A stretch of DNA of 12,785 nt from Halanaerobiaceae bacterium (GTDB lineage Bacteria > Bacillota > Halanaerobiia > Halanaerobiales > DTU029). The notes beneath the pieces were generated by a model. That model ran no database searches. It saw only the letters and a program-made list of their open reading frames with translations, and was not told the origin of the DNA. The stretch lies in contig JAAYLO010000116.1 in the NCBI GenBank assembly GCA_012521855.1, forward strand, positions 1-12,785, written 5' to 3'. Made by a program: the position numbers and the translations under genes. Shown piece after piece: positions 1-6,995 of the stretch (the stretch's first letter is position 1; every line of letters starts with the position of its first letter).

Positions 1-74
1 ATACCATATATATAGGTCAAACCTATTTCAACTCTCTTATTACGTGGAAGATCTACACCCTCAATACGTGCCAA
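1..74 (-). CDS. rpsM: 30S ribosomal protein S13 (partial, N-terminus only)
   Basis: S13 sits in the head of the small subunit and contacts the P-site tRNA and the B1 intersubunit bridges. Only the first 24 codons are present, reading MARIEGVDLPRNKRVEIGLT then YIYG, which is the diagnostic S13 amino end; the gene continues beyond the left edge. The start is TTG at 74. An in-frame TGA lies three codons upstream (81-83), and a strong SD (GGAGGTGA, 81-88) is spaced 6 nt before the TTG. An ATG at 77-79 is out of frame. The gene lies 46 bases after rpmJ, as usual at the head of the alpha cluster, where rpsK, rpsD, rpoA and rplQ would be expected next. Identity is certain; the start is well supported. 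Confidence 0.93.
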   Translation of the reverse strand, partial: MARIEGVDLPRNKRVEIGLTYIYG

Positions 75-120
75 ATCATTTCACCTCCATAAAACTTAAA
101 TAATTATTTTTAAATATTTA

Positions 121-234
121 TCATCCTTGTCTTTGTTTATGCCTGGGGTTTTCACAGATAACCATTACTTTACCATTACGCCTGATAACCTTGCATTTAT
201 CGCAGATAGGTTTTACAGACGGTCTTACTTTCAT
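121..234 (-). CDS. rpmJ: 50S ribosomal protein L36, zinc-binding form
   Basis: This 37-residue protein begins MKVRPSVKPICDKCK and ends in a basic tail (HKQRQG). L36 is the smallest large-subunit protein and stabilises 23S rRNA near the base of the L7/L12 stalk. The zinc ligands of the C+ form are all present: C11, C14, C27 and H32. It therefore needs zinc, unlike the C- paralogues that some bacteria induce under zinc starvation. The start is ATG at 234 with an AAGGGGTGA SD just upstream, and the stop is TGA at 121-123. It lies 47 bases after infA and 46 bases before rpsM, the usual Bacillota order. It is very short but unmistakable. Confidence 0.96.
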   Translation of the reverse strand: MKVRPSVKPICDKCKVIRRNGKVMVICENPRHKQRQG

Positions 235-281
235 TCAACTCACCCCTTTTTTTTGTGTGTAAATAATCAAAATTATAGCTC

Positions 282-503
282 CTACTTTTTATGGCGGTAA
301 GTAATCCTGCCTCTTGTAAGATCATAAGGTGATAACTCAACAGTTACTGTATCACCAGGTAATATCCTGATGAAGTTCATCCTCATTTTACCTGAAATAT
401 GTGCCAGTACCTTATGCCCATTATCCAATTCCACTCTGAACATTGCATTCGGGAGAGGTTCTATAACCGTTCCCTGCACTTCAATAGCTTCCTCTTTAGC
501 CAT
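282..503 (-). CDS. infA: Translation initiation factor IF-1
   Basis: A 73-residue S1/OB-fold protein that occupies the 30S A site during initiation and works with IF-2 and IF-3 in start-site selection. It opens MAKEEAIEVQGTVIE and carries the family's central NGHKVLAHISGKMR segment and the PGDTVTVELSPYDLTRGRI block that ends the barrel. Length matches the usual 71-73 residues. The ATG at 503 lies inside the last codons of the preceding KOW gene, an 8-base overlap (496-503). A GAGGAGG SD lies within that gene at 516-522 with about 12 nt spacing, so translation is probably coupled to it. Stop is TAG at 282-284. Confidence 0.97.
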   Translation of the reverse strand: MAKEEAIEVQGTVIEPLPNAMFRVELDNGHKVLAHISGKMRMNFIRILPGDTVTVELSPYDLTRGRITYRHKK

Positions 504-792
504 AGAGTTTTTTAGCCTCCTCGTTTTTCACATAATCTTTTAAGATTTTCTTGAGATCCTCATTACGGATCCTCTTTTTATTTTCCAGCCAGATAGCCAG
601 CTCATCATTTATATCCCCTGTGAATATGAGATGTTTTACATTTTTACGTTTTGGATGTTCAATTCTTTTCGCTTCACCATCAGCAACCATAACATAGTTT
701 TCACTCTCAATATTCACAACAATATAGTGTTTTCCGCTATCCCTACCAGCTCTTGAAATAACAATCTCACCCAGTCTACATGGGGAAAGCAT
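496..792 (-). CDS. KOW-domain RNA-binding protein, L14e-like (YbzG-type)
   Basis: A protein of about 98 residues with an amino-terminal KOW/SH3-like barrel (roughly residues 4-40: RLGEIVISRAGRDSGKHYIV, then a VMVADGE strand), a basic stretch (KRIEHPKRKNVKHL) and a charged helical tail rich in Lys and Glu. The family resembles archaeal/eukaryotic L14e and often sits between map and infA in Bacillota (ybzG in Bacillus subtilis); its role is not firmly established, though RNA or ribosome binding is likely. Two ATGs compete: 798 lies only 3 nt after the AGGAG SD (802-806), while 792 lies 9 nt after it, so 792 is preferred. The 3' end overlaps infA by 8 bases. The product is uncharacterised here; a ribosome-associated role is inference. 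Confidence 0.88.
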   Translation of the reverse strand: MLSPCRLGEIVISRAGRDSGKHYIVVNIESENYVMVADGEAKRIEHPKRKNVKHLIFTGDINDELAIWLENKKRIRNEDLKKILKDYVKNEEAKKLYG

Positions 793-809
793 ATACATTC
801 ACTCCTGAT

Positions 810-818
810 ATTATATCA
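810..818 (-). promoter_or_regulatory. Weak candidate promoter before the KOW gene and infA
   Basis: The minus strand reads TGATATAAT, the same extended -10 string as before rpsJ, in the 53-base gap after map. TTGTAC (839-834) could be a poor -35 at an 18-nt spacer. Against it, a start site about 7 bases downstream (near 803) would leave out most of the AGGAG SD at 802-806, so the KOW gene would be poorly served; infA and later genes would still be transcribed. Low confidence. Confidence 0.25.
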
Positions 819-845
819 TAGTTTTTTATTTCAGTACAATTATGA

Positions 846-1595
846 TTAAAGCAAACTCAGAATTTCAGGACCATCTTCAGTAATAGCTATGGTGTTTTCA
901 TAATGTGCAGAAAGTTTACCATCAGCTGTTACTACCGTCCAGCCATCAGCCAAAGTTTTTACATGAAAGGTGCCTGCATTCAGCATTGGTTCTATAGCCA
1001 GGGTCATACCGGCCTTCAGGCGGGGCCCGCGGTTAGGTGGGCCAAAATTCGGTATCTGCGGGGACTCATGCATCTCTCTTCCAATGCCATGCCCCACATA
1101 ATCCCTGACTACTGAAAAGCCGTGACTTTCTGCATATTGTTGAATTTCATAGGATATATCAGACAATCTATTACCTACTAAAGCTTTTTTAATACCTGCA
1201 AAAAACGCCCCTTCAGCCGCTTTAAGCAATCTAGAAGCTTCCTCGGATATTTGACCTGCTCCATATGACCGTGCTGCATCACCATGAAAACCCTCATAAT
1301 ATGCCCCGATGTCAAGACTAACCAGATCACCTTCTTTAATAACTTTTTTCTTACTGGGAATCCCATGGACAACTTCTTCATTTACAGAAATACAGATAGA
1401 AGCAGGATATCCCTGGTAACCCTTAAAAGACGGTATAGCTCCTAATTTTAGTATATATTCTTCCCCAAGCCGGTCTATATCTGCTGTTGTTATTCCATCA
1501 ACAATCTGTTCTGCCAGAAAATTATGTGTTTCAGCAACTATTTTGTTTGCATCACGTAATATTTCTAATTCCCGAGGAGATTTTAAAATAATCAT
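846..1595 (-). CDS. map: Type I methionine aminopeptidase
   Basis: A 249-residue cytosolic enzyme that removes the initiator Met from nascent proteins after deformylation when residue 2 is small. It has the pita-bread fold without an amino-terminal extension. All five metal ligands are visible by alignment with the E. coli enzyme: D95, D106, H169, E202 and E233. The substrate histidine is H77 in VHGIP, and the YVGHGIGREMHE and AIEPML signatures flank the ligands. The ATG at 1595 overlaps the adk stop as ATGA (4 bases), and a TGAGGTGA SD lies inside adk, so the two are translationally coupled. The adk-map pair after secY is standard for Bacillota. Length and active site are normal. Confidence 0.98.
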   Translation of the reverse strand: MIILKSPRELEILRDANKIVAETHNFLAEQIVDGITTADIDRLGEEYILKLGAIPSFKGYQGYPASICISVNEEVVHGIPSKKKVIKEGDLVSLDIGAYYEGFHGDAARSYGAGQISEEASRLLKAAEGAFFAGIKKALVGNRLSDISYEIQQYAESHGFSVVRDYVGHGIGREMHESPQIPNFGPPNRGPRLKAGMTLAIEPMLNAGTFHVKTLADGWTVVTADGKLSAHYENTIAITEDGPEILSLL

Positions 1596-2242
1596 GAAAA
1601 TTTCACCTCAATGGCTTTCTTTATTGCACCATAGAGTTCCTCAATGGTATCACCTCTAACAACTTCAAGGAGTCCCTTCTCTTTATAATATTTGACTATT
1701 TCCTTTATTTCTTTAAGATGAATCTGAATCCTCTTACGAACAGTGTCCTCCCTGTCGTCGTTCCGTTGTATCAGTTTCTCTCCACAGAAATCACATATTC
1801 CATCAGTCTGGGGTGGATTATGTTTCAGGTGATAGGTACTACCACATTTCAGACAAACACGTCTTTCTGAAATCCTTTCCACCAATTCCTCTGGGTCTAC
1901 ATCAATGAAAAATACCAGATCCGGTTTTATATCCATCCCTTCCAGTATTTCTGTTAAGATCCTTGCCTGATTAAGGGTTCTGGGGAAACCATCAAGCACA
2001 AATCTAGATTTTATATCTAATTTGCTTAGTTCATCTCTTAAAATCCTTACTGCGTCTTCATCAGGAACCAGTCTGCCTTCCTTTATATACTTTTCTGCCC
2101 TTAGACCTAAAGGTGTTCTGTCTTTAATTAAACGACGAAAAATATCTCCTGTTGCAATGTGTGTTAGTTTGTATTCCTGGCTTATTTTTTTGGCCTGTGT
2201 TCCTTTGCCAGCTCCAGGTAGACCCAATAAGATCAGGTTCAT
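1592..2242 (-). CDS. adk: Adenylate kinase, zinc-lid form
   Basis: A 216-residue long-form adenylate kinase catalysing ATP + AMP = 2 ADP in the cytosol. The P-loop GLPGAGKGT is at residues 7-15, the AMP-binding region with TGDIFR at 31-36, and DGFPRT at 84-89. The lid domain (about 127-164) holds four zinc cysteines, C130, C133, C150 and C153, as in many Gram-positive enzymes; these replace the hydrogen-bonded lid of E. coli. The ATG at 2242 follows a GGGGGAGAGAG SD that spans the end of secY, and the gap to secY is 12 bases. The last codons overlap map by 4 bases. No key residue is missing. Confidence 0.98.
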   Translation of the reverse strand: MNLILLGLPGAGKGTQAKKISQEYKLTHIATGDIFRRLIKDRTPLGLRAEKYIKEGRLVPDEDAVRILRDELSKLDIKSRFVLDGFPRTLNQARILTEILEGMDIKPDLVFFIDVDPEELVERISERRVCLKCGSTYHLKHNPPQTDGICDFCGEKLIQRNDDREDTVRKRIQIHLKEIKEIVKYYKEKGLLEVVRGDTIEELYGAIKKAIEVKFS

Positions 2243-2254
2243 CTCTCTCCCCCT

Positions 2255-3517
2255 TTATTTCATAAAACCCTCATAGTGTCTCAATAATAACTGTGATTCT
2301 ATTTGCTGCATTGTCTGTAAAGCAACACCGGTCATAATTAACAGTGATGTGCCTCCAAAGTTTATACTTACTTTTGTAACAGCTGTTACCAGAAAAGGTA
2401 GAAGTGCGATTACTGTTAAGAAAAGGGCACCGAAAAGAGTTACCCGGACAAGTACCTTTTCCAGGTACTTGACAGTAGCCTTACCTGGCCTTATTCCTGG
2501 AATAAAACCTCCATATTTCTGCATATTTTCTGCAACATCTTCCGGATTAAAAGTAAATGCTGTCCAGAAATATGTGAAGAAAAATATTAATACAGAATAT
2601 GTTATCAAATAAACCGGCATACCAGGTTCCAACCATCCTGCAATTTTCTGTATAAAGGCCACTGGAATAAAACGGCCAATTACAGCTGGAAACATCAAAA
2701 GGGATGAAGCAAAGATTACTGGTATTACTCCAGCCTGGTTGATTCTAAGCGGAATATGGGTACTACGCCCTCCGTATACTCTTCTTCCCTTAATACTCCT
2801 GGAATACTGAATAGGAATTCTCCTCTCACCCTGTTCGATGAAAACAATCCCGATAATAATGATCACAGCTAGAATCAGGAATAACCCGACATTAAAGAAA
2901 TTTATAGTCCCCTGGACTAAATAGTTGTATATATTCTTTATATCATAGGGAAATCTCGACAGAATGGAGGTGAAAATGATAATTGAAATACCATTTCCAA
3001 TTCCTTTTTCAGTAATCTGTTCTCCCAGCCACATCAAGAATGCCGTTCCGGCTGTTAAACTTATTATAATTAACAGCAGATTAAAAAATCCTGGTTCTAT
3101 TACTGCTTCCCTGATACCCAATGTAGTACCGGTAGCCTGTATCAGTGCCAGAATTATGGTACCGTATCTGGTATACTGGGTCAGTTTCTTCCTTCCTTCC
3201 GGCCCCTGTTTCTGTAATTCTTCAAAATAAGGTACAACTCCGCCAAGAAGCTGTATAATAATCGAAGCTGTAATATATGGGGTAATGCTCATGGCAAAAA
3301 CCGTAAAATTGCTCAAAGCCCCGCCGGCAAACATATCCATGAATTCAAAAATACCTGTGCCATCTCCCTGAAATAGTATTTTCTTAATTATTTCAACATC
3401 TATATTGGGTACAGGAATAAAAGCACCAAGCCGGTATACAGCCATCATCAGCAGAACAAATATTATCTTTTTTCTAATTTCCTTAACCCTAAAGGCATTC
3501 ACCAGTGCAGATAACAC
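2255..3517 (-). CDS. secY: Protein translocase channel subunit SecY
   Basis: A 420-residue polytopic membrane protein forming the Sec protein-export channel with SecE and SecG. About ten hydrophobic segments are readable (near residues 18-36, 72-92, 117-135, 145-165, 176-190, 210-228, 262-282, 303-322, 359-379 and 389-402). Family landmarks are the amphipathic start (LVNAFRVKEIRKKI), the plug/TM2 region GGALSNFTVFAMSITPYI, the cytosolic C4 loop EQGERRIPIQYS and the C5 loop GIRPGKAT that contacts SecA and ribosomes. The start is GTG at 3517, directly abutting the rplO TAG with no gap; the AGAGGTGAT SD lies in the rplO end. This tight junction implies coupled translation. Length is normal for the family. 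Confidence 0.97.
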   Translation of the reverse strand: MLSALVNAFRVKEIRKKIIFVLLMMAVYRLGAFIPVPNIDVEIIKKILFQGDGTGIFEFMDMFAGGALSNFTVFAMSITPYITASIIIQLLGGVVPYFEELQKQGPEGRKKLTQYTRYGTIILALIQATGTTLGIREAVIEPGFFNLLLIIISLTAGTAFLMWLGEQITEKGIGNGISIIIFTSILSRFPYDIKNIYNYLVQGTINFFNVGLFLILAVIIIIGIVFIEQGERRIPIQYSRSIKGRRVYGGRSTHIPLRINQAGVIPVIFASSLLMFPAVIGRFIPVAFIQKIAGWLEPGMPVYLITYSVLIFFFTYFWTAFTFNPEDVAENMQKYGGFIPGIRPGKATVKYLEKVLVRVTLFGALFLTVIALLPFLVTAVTKVSINFGGTSLLIMTGVALQTMQQIESQLLLRHYEGFMK

Positions 3518-3961
3518 CTAAATCACCTCTGCCTTTCCGCCAGCAGCTTCAATTTTTTCTTTCGCTGACTTTGTAAATGCATTGGCTTTTACTACTAAAG
3601 CCTTCTCGATCTTTCCATCACCCAATATTTTAAGGCCGTTTTTAGCAAGATTATCAATAAGACCGCAAGCCATCAATTTCTCAGCTGTAACCTCTTCATT
3701 TTCATTAAATCTATTTAACTGGTATAGATTTATTTCACTATACTCTTTTTTAAAGACATTATTAAAACCTCTTTTGGGAATACGCCTAAAAAGTGGTGTC
3801 TGACCTCCTTCAAATGTAAGGCCTACACCTGCTCCTGAACGGGATTTCTGCCCTTTAGAACCGCGGCCTGAAGTATAACCGCGTCCAGAACCCAAACCAC
3901 GGCCTACACGTTTCCGGCTTTTTCTTGAACCCTCTTTTGGGCTTAAATCATGCAACTTCAT
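3518..3961 (-). CDS. rplO: 50S ribosomal protein L15
   Basis: A 147-residue protein starting MKLHDLSPKEGSRKSRKRVG, with the long glycine/arginine-rich extension (GRGLGSGRGYTSGRGSKGQK) that threads into 23S rRNA and a globular carboxyl domain from about residue 70. L15 is a late-assembly 50S protein near the peptidyl-transferase region. The reading frame is open back to a GTG at 3970, but that GTG is part of the SD itself (AAGGAGGTGG, 3967-3976); the ATG at 3961 has 6 nt spacing and matches the family start. The gap to rpsE is only 31 bases: the L30 gene rpmD, usually found there, is absent. The 3' end abuts the secY GTG. Confidence 0.97.
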   Translation of the reverse strand: MKLHDLSPKEGSRKSRKRVGRGLGSGRGYTSGRGSKGQKSRSGAGVGLTFEGGQTPLFRRIPKRGFNNVFKKEYSEINLYQLNRFNENEEVTAEKLMACGLIDNLAKNGLKILGDGKIEKALVVKANAFTKSAKEKIEAAGGKAEVI

Positions 3962-3992
3962 CCAATCCACCTCCTTAACCTTGATTTAACTG

Positions 3993-4493
3993 TTATTCAA
4001 GTATTTCTTCCACAGTTTTGCCTCTAAGTTTTGCTACATCTTCAACCCGTTTCAGTTCTTTCAATCCCTGAAGAGTAGCATTTACCATATTTATTGGATT
4101 AGTCGAACCGAGTGATTTCGTTAAAATATCACTAATTCCGGCAAGTTCCACAACTGCCCTGACAGGTCCGCCGGCAATAACACCAGTACCAGGAGCAGCG
4201 GGTTTCAGAAGAACAGTCCCTGCACCGTAATGCCCGACAACCTCATGTGGTACTGTAGTATCAACAATCGGCACCTCTATCATATTCTTCCTGGCATCCT
4301 CTACACCTTTTCTTATGGCTTCAGGTACTTCATTTGCCTTTCCAAGACCTGCACCGACACGGCCGTTTTTATCTCCTACCACTACCAGAGCACTGAAGCT
4401 AAAATTGCGGCCGCCTTTTACTACTTTTGCAACCCTGTTGATACTGACAACCCGTTCTTCTAACTCTAATTTTTCTGGATCAATATTCTTCAT
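3993..4493 (-). CDS. rpsE: 30S ribosomal protein S5
   Basis: A 166-residue S5 with the amino-terminal double-stranded-RNA-binding domain (about 10-75) and a carboxyl ribosomal S5 domain (about 85-155). The loop VAKVVKGGRNFSFSAL, near residues 22-37, is the one altered in spectinomycin-resistant mutants of other bacteria and looks wild type here. AAPGTGVIAGGPVRAV marks the second domain. S5 lines the mRNA entry channel and affects decoding accuracy. ATG start at 4493 with a GGGGGTGA SD; 17 bases after rplR. It is followed by rplO rather than rpmD. Confidence 0.97.
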   Translation of the reverse strand: MKNIDPEKLELEERVVSINRVAKVVKGGRNFSFSALVVVGDKNGRVGAGLGKANEVPEAIRKGVEDARKNMIEVPIVDTTVPHEVVGHYGAGTVLLKPAAPGTGVIAGGPVRAVVELAGISDILTKSLGSTNPINMVNATLQGLKELKRVEDVAKLRGKTVEEILE

Positions 4494-4510
4494 GGATTCA
4501 CCCCCTTATA

Positions 4511-4867
4511 TTAAAAAACTAGTCCTTTATCTCTTAATGCCTCTGCCACTTCTTTAACTCTTCCATGATATTTATACCCGCCACGGTCAAAAACTACTTC
4601 CTTTATTCCTTTTTCTAAAGCTCTTTCTGCCAATATCTCGCCAATCTTTCTGGCTCCTTCTTTATTACCGCCGTATCCTACAATATCTTTAATAGCCGGT
4701 TCAAGAGAGGATGCAGAAACCAGGGTATGGCCAGAAAGATCATCTATTATTTGAACATAGATATTGTTTGCGCTCCTTGAAACATTAACCCTGGGTCTTT
4801 CCGGTGTTCCAAAGACTTTTTTTCTAACGCGTAAGTGCCGTCTTTTCCTTTTACTATTTTTGTCCAA
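4511..4867 (-). CDS. rplR: 50S ribosomal protein L18
   Basis: A 118-residue 5S-rRNA-binding protein of the central protuberance. The basic amino end (KRKRRHLRVRKKVFGTPERP) and RPRVNVSRSANNIYVQIIDD are typical of bacterial L18, as is the carboxyl FDRGGYKYHGRVKEVAEALR. The start is TTG at 4867: an in-frame TGA lies three codons upstream (4874-4876), and the AGGGAGTGA SD ends 6 nt before the TTG. It has no in-frame ATG near the start, so TTG is well supported. Gaps are 19 bases to rplF and 17 to rpsE. Confidence 0.96.
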   Translation of the reverse strand: MDKNSKRKRRHLRVRKKVFGTPERPRVNVSRSANNIYVQIIDDLSGHTLVSASSLEPAIKDIVGYGGNKEGARKIGEILAERALEKGIKEVVFDRGGYKYHGRVKEVAEALRDKGLVF

Positions 4868-4886
4868 AGCAAGTCACTCCCTTCCA

Positions 4887-5420
4887 TTAACCAGTTTTAC
4901 CGACTTTTCTTCTAATATGTTCATCAGCATATTTAATTCCTTTACCCTTATAAGGCTCAGGTTTCCGTACTGAACGAATCCTGGCAGCAATTTCCCCTAC
5001 TAGCTCTTTATCTATACCCTTAACTGTTATATGGGTATTTTTTTCAACTTCAAATTGAATATTCTCTTCTGCCTCTATAGTAACAGGATATGAATAACCT
5101 ACTTCCAGTACCAGATTATTATCCTGAACACTGGCATGATATCCTACGCCAACCATCTCCAGTTTCTTTTCAAAACCTTCAGTCACACCAACAACCATAT
5201 TGTTTACCAGAGTTCTGGTCAAACCATGTAAGGATCTTTCTTCTTTTGTATCACCATCTCTGCTTACTATAATTTCACGATCCTTGATTTCAATCTTGAT
5301 AAGAGGACTAAACTCACGGCTTAATTCACCTTTAGGCCCTTTTACGGTCAACCTGTTCCCGTCAAGTTTAACCTCTACTTTATCCGGCAGTTCTATAGGC
5401 ATTTTTCCAATTCGTGACAC
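4887..5420 (-). CDS. rplF: 50S ribosomal protein L6
   Basis: A 177-residue L6 made of two duplicated alpha/beta domains (about 1-82 and 83-177). The start MSRIGKMPIELPDKV, the GPKGELSREF turn and the carboxyl signature RKPEPYKGKGIKY are diagnostic. L6 lies near the factor-binding site and the sarcin-ricin loop. The start is GTG at 5420, with a perfect GGAGGTGA SD (5427-5434) at 6 nt spacing. The 53-base gap to rpsH is AT-rich, with no structure I can support. Confidence 0.97.
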   Translation of the reverse strand: MSRIGKMPIELPDKVEVKLDGNRLTVKGPKGELSREFSPLIKIEIKDREIIVSRDGDTKEERSLHGLTRTLVNNMVVGVTEGFEKKLEMVGVGYHASVQDNNLVLEVGYSYPVTIEAEENIQFEVEKNTHITVKGIDKELVGEIAARIRSVRKPEPYKGKGIKYADEHIRRKVGKTG

Positions 5421-5473
5421 TGCTATTCACCTCCATAGCTCTAAAATTATCCTTAAAATATACCCTCTGCTTT

Positions 5474-5872
5474 TTACCATACATAGCAAAGGACTTCGCC
5501 TCCGAGGCCGTAACTCCTTGCCTTTTTATCTGATACAATTCCCTTTGACGTTGAAATAATTGCTATTCCTAAGCCTCCCAGAACTTTTGGAATATCTTCT
5601 TTTTTTACATAAACCCTTAAACCGGGTTTGCTAATCCTTTTAAGGCCTGTAATAACTTTTTCATTATTCGCGCCATATTTTAAATATATCCGTAGATTAT
5701 TCTGTGGATAGTTTTCAACAATTTTATAATCTGCAATAAACCCTTCTTCTTTTAAAATTTCTGCAATGTTAATTTTGATTTTTGAAGCAGGCATATTAAC
5801 AACATCTTTCTTTGCATTATTCGCATTACGGATACGGGTAAGCATATCAGCAATGGGATCAGTTATATTCAC
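5474..5872 (-). CDS. rpsH: 30S ribosomal protein S8
   Basis: A 132-residue S8, the primary binder of the central domain of 16S rRNA. It opens MNITDPIADMLTRIRNA and ends with the rRNA-contact block (ISTSKGIVSDKKAR, GLGGEVLCYVW) that marks the family. The start is GTG at 5872 with an AAGGAGG SD at 5881-5887 and 8 nt spacing; no ATG is available nearby. In E. coli, S8 represses the spc operon by binding near the rplE start. I could not confirm such a site here by eye and do not claim one. It lies 20 bases after rpsZ. Confidence 0.97.
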   Translation of the reverse strand: MNITDPIADMLTRIRNANNAKKDVVNMPASKIKINIAEILKEEGFIADYKIVENYPQNNLRIYLKYGANNEKVITGLKRISKPGLRVYVKKEDIPKVLGGLGIAIISTSKGIVSDKKARSYGLGGEVLCYVW

Positions 5873-5892
5873 TTTTTCAACCTCCTTCCATT

Positions 5893-6078
5893 TTACCAGC
5901 TAGCTTTTTTAATGCCAGGTATTACGCCTTTATGAGCCAGTTCCCGGAAACAAATCCGGCAAAGCTCGAATTTACGGATAAAAGCTCTTGGTCTTCCACA
6001 TCTCTGGCATCTATTTACAACACGGGTAGAGTATTTAGCTTTTCTCTTGGCTTTTTCTATTAACGCTTTACGAGCCAC
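5893..6078 (-). CDS. rpsZ: 30S ribosomal protein S14, zinc type (S14Z)
   Basis: A 61-residue short S14 of the 30S head. The zinc ribbon is intact: C24 and C27 in NRCQRCGRPRA, C40 and C43 in FELCRICFRE, followed by the conserved GVIPGIKKASW end. This C+ form is typical of Bacillota; the longer C- form (about 89-101 residues) is the zinc-independent alternative. The start is GTG at 6078 (GTG GCT CGT), with an AAGGAGGT SD at 6088-6095, about 9 nt spacing, and an in-frame TAG just upstream (6082-6084). The symbol rpsN is also used for this gene. Confidence 0.96.
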   Translation of the reverse strand: MARKALIEKAKRKAKYSTRVVNRCQRCGRPRAFIRKFELCRICFRELAHKGVIPGIKKASW

Positions 6079-6100
6079 TATCTAATTACCTCCTTTTATT

Positions 6101-6643
6101 CTACTGCTCACGGAAAGGCATTCCCATTAATTTTAATAATTCAAAGGCCTCTTCATCTGTTTTTGCAGAAGTCACAATAGTTATTTCCAGCCCATGGACC
6201 TTTTGAACTTTGTCTATATTAACCTCAGGGAAAACAATGTGCTCCTTAATCCCCAGATTATAATTTCCCCTGCCGTCAAAAGCTTTTGGAGAAACACCTC
6301 TAAAGTCCCTGATACGTGGAATTGTAACATTGATCAGTTTATATAAAAACTCCCACATAAGTTCTCCCCTTAATGTTACCTTTACACCAATGGGCATTCC
6401 TGTACGCAATCTAAAATTGGCAACAGATCTTTTTGCTCTTGTTACAACTGGTTTCTGTCCTGTAATTGCTGCCAGCTCCTCTACTACAGAATCCAGTAAT
6501 TTTTGATCATCTTTAGCCTCTCCAATACCGACATTCAATACTATTTTTTCTATCTTTGGTGCTGCCATTACACTTTTATATTTAAACTTTTCCATAAGTT
6601 TAGGAAGTATTTCTTCTTTATACTCAAGAGCTAATACAGCCAT
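6101..6643 (-). CDS. rplE: 50S ribosomal protein L5
   Basis: A 180-residue 5S-rRNA-binding protein of the central protuberance that contacts the P-site tRNA and S13 across bridge B1b. Family landmarks are YKEEILPKLMEKF at the start, KIEKIVLNVGIGEA, GQKPVVTRAKRSVANF, the IPRIRDFRGVS segment and TSAKTDEEAFELLKLMGMPF at the end. The ATG at 6643 lies 7 nt after a GGAGGT SD; an ATG 4 bases upstream is out of frame. Length matches the usual 179-180 residues. Stop is TAG at 6101-6103. Confidence 0.97.
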   Translation of the reverse strand: MAVLALEYKEEILPKLMEKFKYKSVMAAPKIEKIVLNVGIGEAKDDQKLLDSVVEELAAITGQKPVVTRAKRSVANFRLRTGMPIGVKVTLRGELMWEFLYKLINVTIPRIRDFRGVSPKAFDGRGNYNLGIKEHIVFPEVNIDKVQKVHGLEITIVTSAKTDEEAFELLKLMGMPFREQ

Positions 6644-6664
6644 TCATTAAACCTCCTTTCCAGC

Positions 6665-6982
6665 TTACTTATCTATATTTTTTCCACATTTTTTACAGAC
6701 TCTTACTTTGGTACCGTCATCTTTAAAACCAATCCCTGGTCTTACCTTTTCATTACAACGGGGACATACCAATTGTACATTAGAAATGTGTACAGGCCCT
6801 TCTTTTTGTATGATACCGCCCTGTGGATTATCCTGAGTCGGTTTCATATGACGATGCAAAATATTAACTCCTTCAACAAATACCCGGTTTTCTTTTGGTA
6901 GTACCTTTAAGACCTTACCGCGTTTACCCCGATCTTTTCCGGAAATTACTTCTACAGTATCATCTTTTCGTATTTTTCTCAT
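6665..6982 (-). CDS. rplX: 50S ribosomal protein L24 with a four-cysteine motif
   Basis: A 105-residue L24, an assembly initiator of the 50S subunit near the tunnel exit. The amino-terminal KOW motif (IRKDDTVEVISGKDRGKRGK, about 3-22) is followed by the VEGVNILHRHMKP strand. The carboxyl part has two CxxC pairs, C73/C76 (CPRC) and C96/C99 (CKKC), arranged like a zinc ribbon; this is common in clostridial L24 but absent in E. coli. Zinc binding is inferred from spacing only. ATG start at 6982 with a GGGGGGAGA SD; 13 bases after rplN. Confidence 0.97.
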   Translation of the reverse strand: MRKIRKDDTVEVISGKDRGKRGKVLKVLPKENRVFVEGVNILHRHMKPTQDNPQGGIIQKEGPVHISNVQLVCPRCNEKVRPGIGFKDDGTKVRVCKKCGKNIDK

Positions 6983-6995
6983 GCTTCTCCCCCCT

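Noticed and set aside
235..281. TATAAT at 277-272 with a run of A residues between infA and rpmJ, as a promoter for rpmJ
   Set aside because: No TG extension and only a poor -35 (TTACCG); chance occurrence is likely in this AT-rich gap.
3962..3970. GTG at 3970 as the rplO start
   Set aside because: It is part of the AAGGAGGTGG SD of the downstream ATG, and the extra residues are not in the L15 family.
5421..5473. The 53-base rpsH-rplF gap as a regulatory site
   Set aside because: Apart from the rplF SD I see no hairpin, repeat or convincing promoter.
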